Assembly (NCBI GenBank): GCA_015485035.1
Contig: WFUI01000062.1
Coordinates: forward strand, 1-14,080
Length of the DNA stretch: 14,080 nucleotides
Reading direction: 5' to 3'
Source of the DNA: Mariprofundus sp.
Lineage (GTDB): Bacteria; Pseudomonadota; Zetaproteobacteria; Mariprofundales; Mariprofundaceae
Positions 1 through 6,942 of this stretch are shown piece by piece. A model generated the notes under the pieces. That model searched no databases. It was given only the letters and a program-made list of their open reading frames with translations, and had not been told where the DNA came from. Position 1 is the first letter of the stretch. Every line of letters starts with the position of its first letter. A program made the translations under genes and the position numbers.

Positions 1-1
1 C

Positions 2-313
2 GAATTTTTGCACGTCGATGACATGGCCGATGCCTGCGTGTTTCTGATGGAACAGGGTTACAGTGATGGCCTGGTCAATATCGGTTGCGGCAAGGACCTT
101 ACCATCGCCGAACTGGCCGAAACGCTCAGACGGGTTGTCGGTTTTGAAGGTGAGCTGGTGTACGATACCACGATGGCCGATGGCACTCCGAGAAAACTGC
201 TGGATACCGGCAAGATCTCGCAAATGGGCTGGCGGCCGTCATACACGCTGGAAGAGGGCTTAGGGCAGACCTATCAATGGTTTGTGGATCATTATCAGGA
301 GAGCAGGCTATAG
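2..313 (+). CDS. fcl: GDP-L-fucose synthase, C-terminal part (5' end outside window)
   Basis: This is the last 103 codons of a short-chain dehydrogenase/epimerase-type enzyme that converts GDP-4-keto-6-deoxy-D-mannose to GDP-L-fucose in the cytoplasm. The reading frame is open from base 2, so the gene begins upstream of the window. The visible segment starts EFLHVDDMADA, the conserved FLHVDDMA element of the family. It continues with an NIGCGKDLTIAELA stretch, then DGTPRKLLD and a closing YQWFVDHY. DGTPRKLLD, with its arginine and lysine, is highly characteristic of Fcl/WcaG proteins and resembles E. coli Fcl in this region. The gene ends with TAG and is followed by a 264-bp gap rich in hairpins. 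It implies that GDP-mannose 4,6-dehydratase (gmd) lies upstream and that L-fucose, or a sugar derived from it, may be in the polymer. The N-terminal NAD(P)-binding half cannot be seen. Confidence 0.9.
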   Translation, partial: EFLHVDDMADACVFLMEQGYSDGLVNIGCGKDLTIAELAETLRRVVGFEGELVYDTTMADGTPRKLLDTGKISQMGWRPSYTLEEGLGQTYQWFVDHYQESRL

Positions 314-356
314 AATAGACCTTCACCTCAACCACTATCAAAGCGACATGGTTTTT

Positions 357-379
357 CCCTCTCCCCTCCGGGGAGAGGG
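357..379. repeat. GC-rich palindrome 1 (10-bp arms, 3-base loop)
   Basis: A perfect inverted repeat with arms CCCTCTCCCC (357-366) and GGGGAGAGGG (370-379) around the loop TCC. It lies in the gap between the fucose synthase gene and rfbB. A GGGGTGAG motif follows at 398-405, as it does near other members of this family in the window. It lacks a following T tract, so it is not a canonical intrinsic terminator. Confidence 0.85.
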
Positions 380-428
380 TCAGTGCCGCAACACACCGGG
401 GTGAGTCAAAACAGTCTGCCAACCTTTT

Positions 429-454
429 CCCCTCTCCCGTCAGCGGGAGAGGGG
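429..454. repeat. GC-rich palindrome 2 (11-bp arms, 4-base loop)
   Basis: A perfect inverted repeat with arms CCCCTCTCCCG (429-439) and CGGGAGAGGGG (444-454) around TCAG. The arms match those of the palindromes in the 117-bp array at 3784-4041, which links the two repeat regions. No T tract follows. Confidence 0.85.
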
Positions 455-487
455 GCAATAAAGGCAAAGCAAACCGCCAGGATCGCT

Positions 488-512
488 CCCCTCTCCCCAG
501 AGGGGAGAGGGG
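488..512. repeat. GC-rich palindrome 3 (11-bp arms, 3-base loop)
   Basis: A perfect inverted repeat with arms CCCCTCTCCCC (488-498) and GGGGAGAGGGG (502-512) around AGA. It is followed by GAGGGTGAG at 515-523. It differs from palindrome 2 at the loop-closing pair (C-G instead of G-C), with both arms changed so that pairing is kept. It sits about 65 bases before the rfbB start. It could affect the leader RNA, but no T tract marks it as a terminator. Confidence 0.85.
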
Positions 513-577
513 TCGAGGGTGAGTGGCAAGTGTAAGGGTTTGAAGTCATTCATTTATCATTCATGAAAGAAGGGAAT

Positions 578-1648
578 ATGAAAACTGTATTAGTAACAGG
601 CGGTTCAGGCTTCATCGGCTCGGCCCTGGTGCGCTGGCTGCTGGCGCACACTGATGTGCATGTCGTCAACATCGACAAGCTCACCTACGCCGGCAACCCG
701 GAATCGCTTGCCGATATCGAGGGCGATCACCGTTATACCTTTATTCATGCCGATATCTGTGACCAGAAGACCATGCAGCAGGCATTCACCACCCATAAGC
801 CGACCACCGTGATGCACCTGGCAGCCGAATCGCACGTTGATCGTTCGATTGATAGCGCAGCAGAGTTCATTCAGACGAATATTGTCGGCACCTCAGTGCT
901 GCTCGATACCGCGCTCGACTACTGGCGTGATCTGGATGGCGCGGAGCGTGATGCTTTCCGCTTTCTGCATGTATCCACCGACGAGGTCTATGGATCGCTC
1001 GGTAGCGAGGGCCTGTTCACCGAAGAAACACCGTACGATCCCAGCTCTCCGTACTCGGCCAGCAAGGCATCGTCTGACCACCTGGTACGTGCCTGGCACC
1101 GTACCTACGGCCTGCCGGTGCTCATCACCAACTGCTCCAACAACTACGGTCCGCGTCAGTTCCCGGAAAAGCTCATCCCGCTGATGATACTCAGCTGCCT
1201 CGACGACAAGCCCCTGCCGGTTTACGGCACCGGCGAAAATATCCGTGACTGGCTGTATGTCGAAGACCATGTCGAAGCCCTGTGGCTGGTGGTCAGCGAG
1301 GGGATGCCTGGACGAACCTACAATATTGGCGGGCACAACGAACTGCGCAATATCGAGGTCGTGCACATGATCTGCGACCTGATGGACGAACTGAGCCCGT
1401 CATCGACGCATGCCAGCTATCGCGAACTTATCACCTATGTCTCTGACCGGCCAGGCCACGACCTGCGCTACGCCATCGACGCCAGCCGTATCGCCAGCGA
1501 GCTGGGCTGGAAGCCGCGCGAGACCTTCGAAACCGGCTTCAGAAAGACCGTACAATGGTATCTGGACAACCGCGACTGGTGGCGTCACATCCAGCAGGGC
1601 ACCTACCAGGGGCAGCGTTTGGGTCTCAAAGGAGTCAATAATGGCTGA
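578..1648 (+). CDS. rfbB: dTDP-glucose 4,6-dehydratase
   Basis: This 356-residue enzyme dehydrates dTDP-D-glucose to dTDP-4-keto-6-deoxy-D-glucose using bound NAD+, the second step of dTDP-L-rhamnose synthesis. It is an extended short-chain dehydrogenase. The Rossmann GxxGxxG motif is G8, G11, G14 (VTGGSGFIG). The catalytic T134-D135-E136 lies in HVSTDEVYG, and the Y159-xxx-K163 pair lies in [21 protein letters not shown] near residues 188-201 is also typical. Length is normal for the family. An in-frame ATG at 563 would add five residues, but 578 is preferred: the purine-rich GAAGGGA at 569-575 sits just before it, and MKTVLVTGG is the usual family start. The 3' end overlaps rfbA by 8 bp, which indicates translational coupling. 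Confidence 0.96.
   Translation: MKTVLVTGGSGFIGSALVRWLLAHTDVHVVNIDKLTYAGNPESLADIEGDHRYTFIHADICDQKTMQQAFTTHKPTTVMHLAAESHVDRSIDSAAEFIQTNIVGTSVLLDTALDYWRDLDGAERDAFRFLHVSTDEVYGSLGSEGLFTEETPYDPSSPYSASKASSDHLVRAWHRTYGLPVLITNCSNNYGPRQFPEKLIPLMILSCLDDKPLPVYGTGENIRDWLYVEDHVEALWLVVSEGMPGRTYNIGGHNELRNIEVVHMICDLMDELSPSSTHASYRELITYVSDRPGHDLRYAIDASRIASELGWKPRETFETGFRKTVQWYLDNRDWWRHIQQGTYQGQRLGLKGVNNG
1628..1634 (+). promoter_or_regulatory. Ribosome-binding site of rfbA
   Basis: AAAGGAG lies in the end of rfbB, six bases before ATG 1641. It fixes the rfbA start and shows that initiation occurs inside the upstream gene. Confidence 0.7.
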
Positions 1649-2525
1649 ACGCAAGGGAATCATTCTAGCCGGCGGTTCCGGCACCCGGTTGTATCCGGCT
1701 ACCCAGGCCATTTCCAAGCAGTTGATCCCGGTGTACGACAAGCCGATGATCTATTATCCGTTGTCCACGCTCATGCTGGCCGGCATCCGCGACATCCTGC
1801 TCATCTCCACGCCGGAGGATACCCCCCGTTTCGAGCAATTGCTCGGTGACGGTAGCCAGTGGGGCATCGATATCCGCTATGCCGTGCAGCCGTCACCGGA
1901 CGGACTGGCGCAGGCGTTCATCATAGGCCGGGAGTTCATCGGCAACGACAACGCCACGCTGATCCTCGGCGACAACATCTTCTACGGTCACGACTTTGGC
2001 CGCCAGCTCGAACGCGCCAGCGCCATGTGTGACGTCGCCACCGTGTTCGCCTATCCGGTCAACGACCCCGAGCGTTACGGCGTGGTCGAGTTCGACAGCG
2101 AGGGCAGGGCTATCAGTATCGAGGAAAAGCCCGAACGGCCACGCTCACGCTATGCCATCACCGGGCTGTATTTCTACGACAACGATGTGATCGACATCGC
2201 TGCCTCGCTCAAGCCGTCCGCGCGTGGCGAGCTGGAGATCACCGACGTCAATCTTGCCTATCTCGAACAGGGCCGCCTGGCGGTCGAGCACATGGGGCGT
2301 GGCATGGCCTGGCTCGATACCGGCACCCATGAATCGCTTCTCGATGCTTCGCAGTACATCGCCACCATCGAGAAGCGCCAGGGGCTGCGCGTTTCGTGCC
2401 CCGAAGAGGTCGCCTGGCATATGGGCTTCATCGACGACGAGCAGTTGCTCAGGCTGGCCGAGCCGTTGATGAAGAACGGCTATGGCCAGTATCTCAGGCG
2501 TCTGGTCGAGGAACGGATTTTCTGA
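1641..2525 (+). CDS. rfbA: Glucose-1-phosphate thymidylyltransferase
   Basis: This 294-residue cytoplasmic enzyme joins glucose-1-phosphate and dTTP to give dTDP-D-glucose, the first step of the dTDP-L-rhamnose pathway. The nucleotide-binding signature is [11 protein letters not shown] (residues 9-19), followed by the sugar-nucleotidyltransferase stretch [18 protein letters not shown] (residues 25-42). D111 in LILGDNIF matches the metal-binding aspartate. EEKPERPRS and ITGLYFYD are also conserved. Length is usual for RmlA. The ATG at 1641 has a good ribosome-binding site, AAGGAG, six bases upstream and inside the end of rfbB. The stop codon shares one base with the next start (TGATG), so this gene and the following glycosyltransferase are likely co-translated. 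Confidence 0.96.
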   Translation: MAERKGIILAGGSGTRLYPATQAISKQLIPVYDKPMIYYPLSTLMLAGIRDILLISTPEDTPRFEQLLGDGSQWGIDIRYAVQPSPDGLAQAFIIGREFIGNDNATLILGDNIFYGHDFGRQLERASAMCDVATVFAYPVNDPERYGVVEFDSEGRAISIEEKPERPRSRYAITGLYFYDNDVIDIAASLKPSARGELEITDVNLAYLEQGRLAVEHMGRGMAWLDTGTHESLLDASQYIATIEKRQGLRVSCPEEVAWHMGFIDDEQLLRLAEPLMKNGYGQYLRRLVEERIF

Positions 2526-3700
2526 TGTCTGAAAGTAGAAAACAGAAGATCGCCTACATCGTCTCGATGCATGCCGGGCTGGAAACCTTCATATACCGTG
2601 AAGTGGATGACCTGGTCCGTGCCGGAAAGGCCATCAGGCTCTATGCCACCCGCTTTCGGGCCGGCGACATATTTGCCCCGAAGCCCGAGTGGTCATGGCT
2701 GGCCATTGGCAAGACAAAACTGTTGTTGATGATACCCTGGGTGGCCCTGCGCATGCTCACCATGCCGCGCATCACCCGGCATGCACTGAAACATGGCGGG
2801 CTGGTCGATCTGTACTTTGCCATTCTGTTCGCCGCCGACATGCGCCGTAACGGCATCACCCAGATACATGCCCACTTCGGTGACCACAAGTTCTTCATCG
2901 GTTACTACTGCAAGCGTATTCTCGACCTGCCGCTCAGCGTCACCATCCATGCGCATGAATTCTATACCAATCCCAACGAGGCCCTGTTCCGCGAGGCCCT
3001 GGCTGCTGCCGACCGGGTGTTTCCCATCGCGCGCAAGTGGATGGAGAAGCTCGGCAGTGAATATGGCGTAGAACGCGACAGGCTGCGGCTCAACCGCCTG
3101 TTCGTCGATACCGAACGCTACCGGCCACAGGATATGACCACGGTCATTGCCGTCGGCCGCTATACCGAGCGCAAGGGCTTTCAGTACCTGATCGAGGCGC
3201 TGAAACAGCTAAAGGACACCGATATTCATGTCTTGTTCATTGGCTTCGGTGACATGGATCTCGCCGCCATCGCCCGGGAGCACGGCGTCGAAGAGCGCGT
3301 CACGGTGTTCGGCAAGATGGACCAGGACCAGTTACGCCTGATGTACCAGATGGCTGATATCCTTTGTGTTCCGTCCATCACCACCGAACGGGAAGGTGCT
3401 GAAGGCATTCCCGTGGTACTGATGGAAGGCATGGCCTGCGGCCTGCCCGTGGTCGCCACGCCCTGTGGCGCCATCGAGGAACTGGTCGATGAAATCCTGG
3501 TACCTGAGCGTGATGTCGATGCGCTGGCAGAAGCCCTGTGCCGGCTTGCCGGCAACCCGGAACTGCGCAGACAACAGGGCGAGCGCAACCGAGAGAAGGT
3601 CTGCCGGGAATACAGCATGGCCAATATCCAGCGATTCGGCGAGTGGCTGGATGAACTCAGCGAGTATGAACAAACAGTCTCATCACCCGCTGGTGGGTGA
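2525..3700 (+). CDS. GT4-family glycosyltransferase
   Basis: A 391-residue cytoplasmic glycosyltransferase of the GT-B fold (Glycos_transf_1, CAZy GT4 type) that probably adds one sugar of the repeat unit. The N-terminal half contains QIHAHFGDH (113-121) and TIHAHEFYTNP (140-150). The C-terminal nucleotide-sugar domain shows AVGRYTERKGF (209-219), with the usual R and K contacts. The E-x7-E element is E293 to E301 in EGIPVVLMEGMACGLPVVA. The open frame extends upstream to 2396 within rfbA, but the ATG at 2525 overlaps the rfbA stop by one base, gives a normal N-terminus (KIAYIVSMHAG) and has GAGGA 12 bases before it. The last residues (about QTVSSPAGG) and the stop codon lie in a degenerate copy of the downstream 117-bp repeat, so the native C-terminus may have been replaced. 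Donor and acceptor cannot be read from sequence. Confidence 0.92.
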   Translation: MSESRKQKIAYIVSMHAGLETFIYREVDDLVRAGKAIRLYATRFRAGDIFAPKPEWSWLAIGKTKLLLMIPWVALRMLTMPRITRHALKHGGLVDLYFAILFAADMRRNGITQIHAHFGDHKFFIGYYCKRILDLPLSVTIHAHEFYTNPNEALFREALAAADRVFPIARKWMEKLGSEYGVERDRLRLNRLFVDTERYRPQDMTTVIAVGRYTERKGFQYLIEALKQLKDTDIHVLFIGFGDMDLAAIAREHGVEERVTVFGKMDQDQLRLMYQMADILCVPSITTEREGAEGIPVVLMEGMACGLPVVATPCGAIEELVDEILVPERDVDALAEALCRLAGNPELRRQQGERNREKVCREYSMANIQRFGEWLDELSEYEQTVSSPAGG

Positions 3701-3783
3701 GGGTGATTACAGAACCCCGACAGGCGGTCCATCTACGCATTGTTGACTGGCCTGACCAACTTGACCGGAACAAACGAAGAGCC

Positions 3784-3807
3784 CCCTCACTCGCTGGCGG
3801 GAGAAGG
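3784..3807. repeat. Palindrome of array copy 2 (degenerate)
   Basis: The imperfect inverted repeat CCCTCACTCGCT / GGCGGGAGAAGG occupies the palindrome slot of the second 117-bp unit. Its base changes weaken the outer stem compared with copies 3 and 4. Confidence 0.75.
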
Positions 3808-3900
3808 TTGGGGTGAGGGTGCTTCTGTAACCCCGGCAGGTGGTCCATCCATATTTTTTGATACTGGCTTGACCAACTTGACCGGAACAAACGAAAAGCT

Positions 3901-3924
3901 CCCTCTCCCGCTAGCGGGAGAGGG
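3901..3924. repeat. Perfect 24-bp palindrome of array copy 3
   Basis: Half-sites CCCTCTCCCGCT (3901-3912) and AGCGGGAGAGGG (3913-3924) are exact reverse complements with no spacer. TTGGGGTGAGGG follows directly. There is no T tract, so it is not a standard terminator. Confidence 0.9.
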
Positions 3925-4017
3925 TTGGGGTGAGGGTGCCTCTGTAACCCCGGCAGGTGCTCCATCCATATTTTTTGATACTGGCCTGACCAACTTGACC
4001 GGAACAAACGAAAAGCC

Positions 4018-4041
4018 CCCTCTCCCGCTGGCGGGAGAGGG
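4018..4041. repeat. Palindrome of array copy 4 (11-bp arms, 2-base loop)
   Basis: Arms CCCTCTCCCGC (4018-4028) and GCGGGAGAGGG (4031-4041) flank TG. It is the last palindrome of the array, 54 bases before the start of the next glycosyltransferase gene. Confidence 0.9.
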
Positions 4042-4094
4042 TTGGGGTGAGGGTAGATACCCACAAACCCAAGATCACGCTATAAACACGTAAA

Positions 4095-5237
4095 ATGCAC
4101 TCAGTCGTAATCGTCGCCAACGGTATCCGTAAAGACAATGCCAGACTTCAACCCTGGCGCTATGTCCACGAAATCGCACAGGCGCTCGCCACCCGGTACA
4201 AGGTCACGCTGCTCACCGATGGTAACGAAGAAGCCTGGCAGTCAGACAATGTGACCATTCAGCCGTGCCCGCATCTGGGCGTGCGCCACATTCGTGACCT
4301 GCGCGGACAACTCGAACGCCTGTCGCCAGACATACTGTTCTGGAGCACCACGCCGCGCACCATCGCCTACAGGGGGTTGCTGCTCAGCCTGCCGTATCCG
4401 GTCGTGCCGTTCATCACCGCGCCGCTGTACGAATGGCGCGAGATGTTCCGCAGCATCAGGGCCGGTGTACCGGTACGTGAAACACGCGCATTGTGGCAGC
4501 AGCGCCTCGTGCCGAGATCCCTGTTCGCACGCTTCCTCAATCATCCCGGCTTCAGCCGGATCATCGTCCAGAGTGACGCCAACCTGCATAGACTGAAAGA
4601 CATGGGAGTCGCAGAAGACAAGCTCATCAAGCTGCCGGTCGGCAGGGACAGGGCCGTGACCGAAGTTGCTGAACAGGGTGATGAATTCCGTTTGCTCTAC
4701 CTCGGTGCCTTGCGCCGCATCAGGGGCTTCGATGCCTTCATGCGCATCTGGCCTGAACTGATGACCCAATGCCAGGACTGCCGTATCACCGTACTGGCAC
4801 GGGGTGACGAGCCTGGCGCCGCGCAGAAGGCAAGGCAGCTCATCGATGGACAATCGTGGCAAGACAGGGTGAATATCATCGAGGGCTGGCTTGCGCCGGA
4901 GCAGGTGCAGGCGCATATCGCCGCCTGTTCAGCCGTGGTGCTGCCATTCGTGCTGGTGCCGTCCGATGTACCCATCGCCGTCATCGAGGCGCTTGCGTAT
5001 GCAAAACCGGTTATCGGCGGTGATGTCGATGGCATCCCGGAGCTGATCGAGAACAGGGGGGTGGTTATCGATCCGCTGAACCAGCAGAGCTTCGTCAACA
5101 CCATCCTCGCCCTGCGTGACCACGATACCCGGCAGGCCATGTCGGAAAACGCCAGGGCATTCATGCACGACTATCCCGACTGGCAGCAGGTTGGAAAACA
5201 GGTGTTGGAAATCGTCGAGGCGTGTCATGACAGATGA
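4095..5237 (+). CDS. GT4-type glycosyltransferase (second)
   Basis: A 380-residue GT-B-fold glycosyltransferase, probably cytoplasmic, that adds a sugar to the growing lipid-linked unit. It begins with a first beta strand (HSVVIVANG) and an N-terminal domain that includes ITAPLYEWREMF (107-118). The C-terminal domain starts at LLYLGALRRIRGFDAF (200-215). Its SDVPIAVIEALAYAKPVIGG segment (290-309) keeps the second glutamate of the E-x7-E motif (E298) but has serine at the first position, a variant seen in part of the family. The start is preceded by AACACGTAAA with no clear ribosome-binding site, unusual in this cluster. The gene follows the 117-bp array directly, so the array forms its leader. 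The 3' end overlaps the kinase gene by 11 bp. Codon use is GC-rich, like the upstream genes. Its substrates are unknown. Confidence 0.88.
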   Translation: MHSVVIVANGIRKDNARLQPWRYVHEIAQALATRYKVTLLTDGNEEAWQSDNVTIQPCPHLGVRHIRDLRGQLERLSPDILFWSTTPRTIAYRGLLLSLPYPVVPFITAPLYEWREMFRSIRAGVPVRETRALWQQRLVPRSLFARFLNHPGFSRIIVQSDANLHRLKDMGVAEDKLIKLPVGRDRAVTEVAEQGDEFRLLYLGALRRIRGFDAFMRIWPELMTQCQDCRITVLARGDEPGAAQKARQLIDGQSWQDRVNIIEGWLAPEQVQAHIAACSAVVLPFVLVPSDVPIAVIEALAYAKPVIGGDVDGIPELIENRGVVIDPLNQQSFVNTILALRDHDTRQAMSENARAFMHDYPDWQQVGKQVLEIVEACHDR

Positions 5238-5892
5238 CAAGCGAATCGTCTATGTCACCGGTATCGACGGGTCGGGCAAGACAACAGCCTGCGGTATGAT
5301 CGGGAAACACCTGCAGGAACAGGGCTACGAGGTCGAAACCCTGTGGCTGAGATTCAATCATTTTTATAGCAAGCCGTTGCTGGCATTATGCAGACTGATC
5401 GGGCTGACGAAATACGAGACAGTCGATGGTGTTCGCATCGGTTACCATCACTTTTACCGATCACGGCTGATTTCATGGCTGTTCATACGCCTGCAGTACA
5501 TGGATGCAAGGAGGGTTCTCAAAAGGCAGATCATGCCCAGGCTGAAAAGACCCGGTAAGCGCACCATCATCCTCGACCGCTATGTCATCGACATCCTTAT
5601 CGACGTATCGGTCGATACCGGCATAAACCTTTTCGAAACAGCATGGAAAGACCGGTTCATGAGCTTGCTACCTGAAGGTTCGCAGGTGTTATTGATCAAA
5701 AGGGATTATGAGACAGTATGCCAGGTGCGGCCAGAGGCACAACCCGACAAATTATTCAAAAAAAGGTATGATTATTTTGAGAGTATTAGTGAAGGTATAA
5801 AGCTGCATATTATCGATAATAATAGCGATCTGGGTGTGTTGAAAAAAATGATTAATGAATTGACAAAAGTAAATAGTAATGACTGGAAATAA
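5227..5892 (+). CDS. Thymidylate-kinase-like P-loop kinase
   Basis: A 221-residue P-loop NTPase resembling thymidylate kinase. The Walker A motif is GIDGSGKTT (residues 12-20), and LDRYVIDI (116-123) matches the DR[YFH] substrate-binding motif of that family. An arginine-bearing QVRPEAQPDK segment (166-175) could be the lid. It is not the housekeeping Tmk in context, because it lies between a glycosyltransferase and an acyltransferase and overlaps both (11 bp and 14 bp). A role in phosphorylating a nucleoside, sugar or lipid intermediate of polysaccharide synthesis is inference. The ATG at 5227 is chosen over an upstream open frame because it places the P-loop at the normal distance from the N-terminus. 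Base composition falls sharply within the gene: 34/60 GC at 5521-5580 against 16/60 at 5761-5820. The C-terminal end may therefore have a different origin. Confidence 0.8.
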   Translation: MTDDKRIVYVTGIDGSGKTTACGMIGKHLQEQGYEVETLWLRFNHFYSKPLLALCRLIGLTKYETVDGVRIGYHHFYRSRLISWLFIRLQYMDARRVLKRQIMPRLKRPGKRTIILDRYVIDILIDVSVDTGINLFETAWKDRFMSLLPEGSQVLLIKRDYETVCQVRPEAQPDKLFKKRYDYFESISEGIKLHIIDNNSDLGVLKKMINELTKVNSNDWK

Positions 5893-6934
5893 AAAGGAAA
5901 CGGTAACTTCAATCCAGGTCATGCGTGGCCTAGCATCTTTACTTGTTGTAATTGCGCATACGTATATTCATCTCAATGTACGGGGGCATATATCTGAAAA
6001 TGGTTATTTCAAGCTAGGGAAGATAGGCGTCGATATTTTTTTTGTCATTAGCGGATTTATCATGGTGTATATAACCTGGAACAGGTTCGGTGAAAGTGGT
6101 GAAGCAATAAGATTTTTGATGCGCCGTTTTATAAGGATAGTACCACTTTATTGGATTTATACGATATTTCTATCCATATTGCTGATTTCAGTAAATCATA
6201 TGTTCAGTGATGGGAAGTACTTTGATATTACACATTTCATTAAATCATTATTGTTTATTCCAACATATAGCCCTATTGGTCAGATGAAGCCTGTACTGCC
6301 TGTAGGCTGGACATTGAATTATGAAATAATGTTCTATCTGTTATTTGCAGTTGCTTTGTTGATGTCGATTGGCAGGGGTATTTTATTTCTTTCTGGGGTC
6401 CTGTCCTTGCTTGTTCTGCTTGGTTATACCATTGAAATTGATGGAGCAGTATGGAAGCAGTCAACCTCACCTTTGCTTGTTGAGTTTCTTGTTGGTTGTG
6501 GTATTGCAGTGCTGATAAGAAAAGGCATCTACCTAAATACTAGTGTAGCGACGTTATTCATTATACTTAGTATCATTTTGGTGTTGTCAACAGTTGAGTA
6601 TTTCCTCGTTGATCTACACAGGGCTTTCAGATGGGGATTGGCATCATCAATTATAGTTTATTGTGTTGTAAGCATTGAAAAAGCAAGGAAAATTCAATTC
6701 CGTGGTTTGTTGTCCTATTTAGGGGACATGTCATATTCGCTTTATCTCTCCCATATATTCTCAATCAACCTCGTGGGATTTGTATGGGGGAAAATTGTAG
6801 GCGGGCATTATAGTCTATTTATTTTGGTTGCTGTGTGCTTTTCTGTTTTGGTTGGACATATCTCATATCAGATGATGGAAAAGCCAATTATAAATTATTT
6901 TCGTAATAGAGCAAAAATCCGCACGCTCGTATAG
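5879..6934 (+). CDS. Acyltransferase 3 family membrane protein (O-acetyltransferase-like)
   Basis: A 351-residue integral membrane protein of the acyltransferase-3 family (PF01757 type), with roughly ten hydrophobic segments. Members move acyl groups, often acetyl, onto sugars of surface glycans at the inner membrane. R16 and H27 (QVMRGLASLLVVIAH) form the conserved R-x10-H motif. Other matches are GVDIFFVISGF (50-60), RRFIRIVPLYW (82-92), GWTLNYEIMFY (143-153), LGDMSYSLYLSH (281-292) and EKPI near the end. The protein has only the membrane domain, with no SGNH extension. Its start lies 14 bp inside the kinase gene and gives the usual short N-terminus. It is the first wholly AT-rich gene of the cluster (21/60 GC at 6001-6060), consistent with horizontal acquisition of the core. 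Acceptor sugar and acyl donor are not determinable. Confidence 0.93.
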   Translation: MTGNKKETVTSIQVMRGLASLLVVIAHTYIHLNVRGHISENGYFKLGKIGVDIFFVISGFIMVYITWNRFGESGEAIRFLMRRFIRIVPLYWIYTIFLSILLISVNHMFSDGKYFDITHFIKSLLFIPTYSPIGQMKPVLPVGWTLNYEIMFYLLFAVALLMSIGRGILFLSGVLSLLVLLGYTIEIDGAVWKQSTSPLLVEFLVGCGIAVLIRKGIYLNTSVATLFIILSIILVLSTVEYFLVDLHRAFRWGLASSIIVYCVVSIEKARKIQFRGLLSYLGDMSYSLYLSHIFSINLVGFVWGKIVGGHYSLFILVAVCFSVLVGHISYQMMEKPIINYFRNRAKIRTLV

Positions 6935-6937
6935 GAT
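6931..6937 (+). promoter_or_regulatory. Ribosome-binding site supporting the GTG start at 6943
   Basis: ATAGGAT covers the acyltransferase stop codon and puts AGGA six bases before GTG 6943. It favours that start over the ATG at 6938, whose frame stops after two codons. Confidence 0.55.
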
Positions 6938-6942
6938 ATGTT

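Larger units (their letters stand above)
3668..4054. repeat. 117-bp tandem repeat array with central palindrome (three full-spaced copies plus a degenerate first copy)
   Basis: This array fills the gap of about 394 bases between two glycosyltransferase genes, where no gene is supported. The palindromes start at 3784, 3901 and 4018, the GTGAGGG motif recurs at 3813, 3930 and 4047, and ACTGG at 3746, 3863 and 3980: an exact 117-base period. Each unit holds the palindrome, TTGGGGTGAGGGTG, a GTAACCCCGGCAGGTG segment, CCATCCATATTTTTTGATACT and CTTGACCGGAACAAACGAA. The first copy is degenerate and shortened by about 17 bases. It shares GAACAAAC (3668-3675), CCCGCTGGTGGG (3686-3697) and GTGAGGGTG (3697-3705), and it lies across the end of the upstream coding region. 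The unit is 39 codons long, so open frames persist on both strands without being genes. Confidence 0.93.

Noticed and set aside
357..512. Palindromes 1-3 as intrinsic terminators of the fucose synthase transcript
   Set aside because: The stems are strong, but none is followed by a T-rich tract on either strand, and three near-identical copies fit a repeat family better.
540..560. Possible promoter before rfbB (TTGAAG and TATCAT)
   Set aside because: The two hexamers are only 9 bases apart, too close for a sigma-70 promoter.
563..577. ATG 563 as the rfbB start
   Set aside because: It would put the GAAGGGA ribosome-binding site inside the coding sequence and add five non-conserved residues before MKTVLVTGG.
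893..1366. Long antisense open frame in rfbB, and similar antisense frames at 4242-4916 and 4697-5164
   Set aside because: They are shadows of GC-rich coding sequence on the other strand. Their peptides resemble no protein family, and the sense frames are clearly conserved genes.
2396..2524. Upstream extension of the first GT4 frame into rfbA
   Set aside because: This part overlaps the conserved rfbA 3' end in another frame and gives a non-family N-terminus. The ATG at 2525 fits the stop/start overlap seen across the locus.
3668..4054. CRISPR array
   Set aside because: The unit is 117 bp with the whole unit conserved. There are no short repeats separated by unique spacers, and no cas genes.
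3740..4093. A 117-codon open frame across the tandem array, with repeated LTNLTGTNE and LAGEGWGEG peptides
   Set aside because: The frame stays open only because the repeat unit is 39 codons long. The opposite strand is open for the same reason. The peptide is the translation of the palindrome and has no ribosome-binding site. Peptides like PLPLAGEGWGEG are a familiar artefact of this repeat type.
3657..4138. Antisense open frames over the array with PHPNPLPPAGEGA-like and LTPTLSRQRERG peptides
   Set aside because: They are translations of the same palindromic repeat and run antisense to real genes at both ends.
5116..5226. Upstream extension of the kinase frame
   Set aside because: It overlaps the conserved C-terminal coding region of the second GT4 gene and would put 37 unrelated residues before the P-loop domain.
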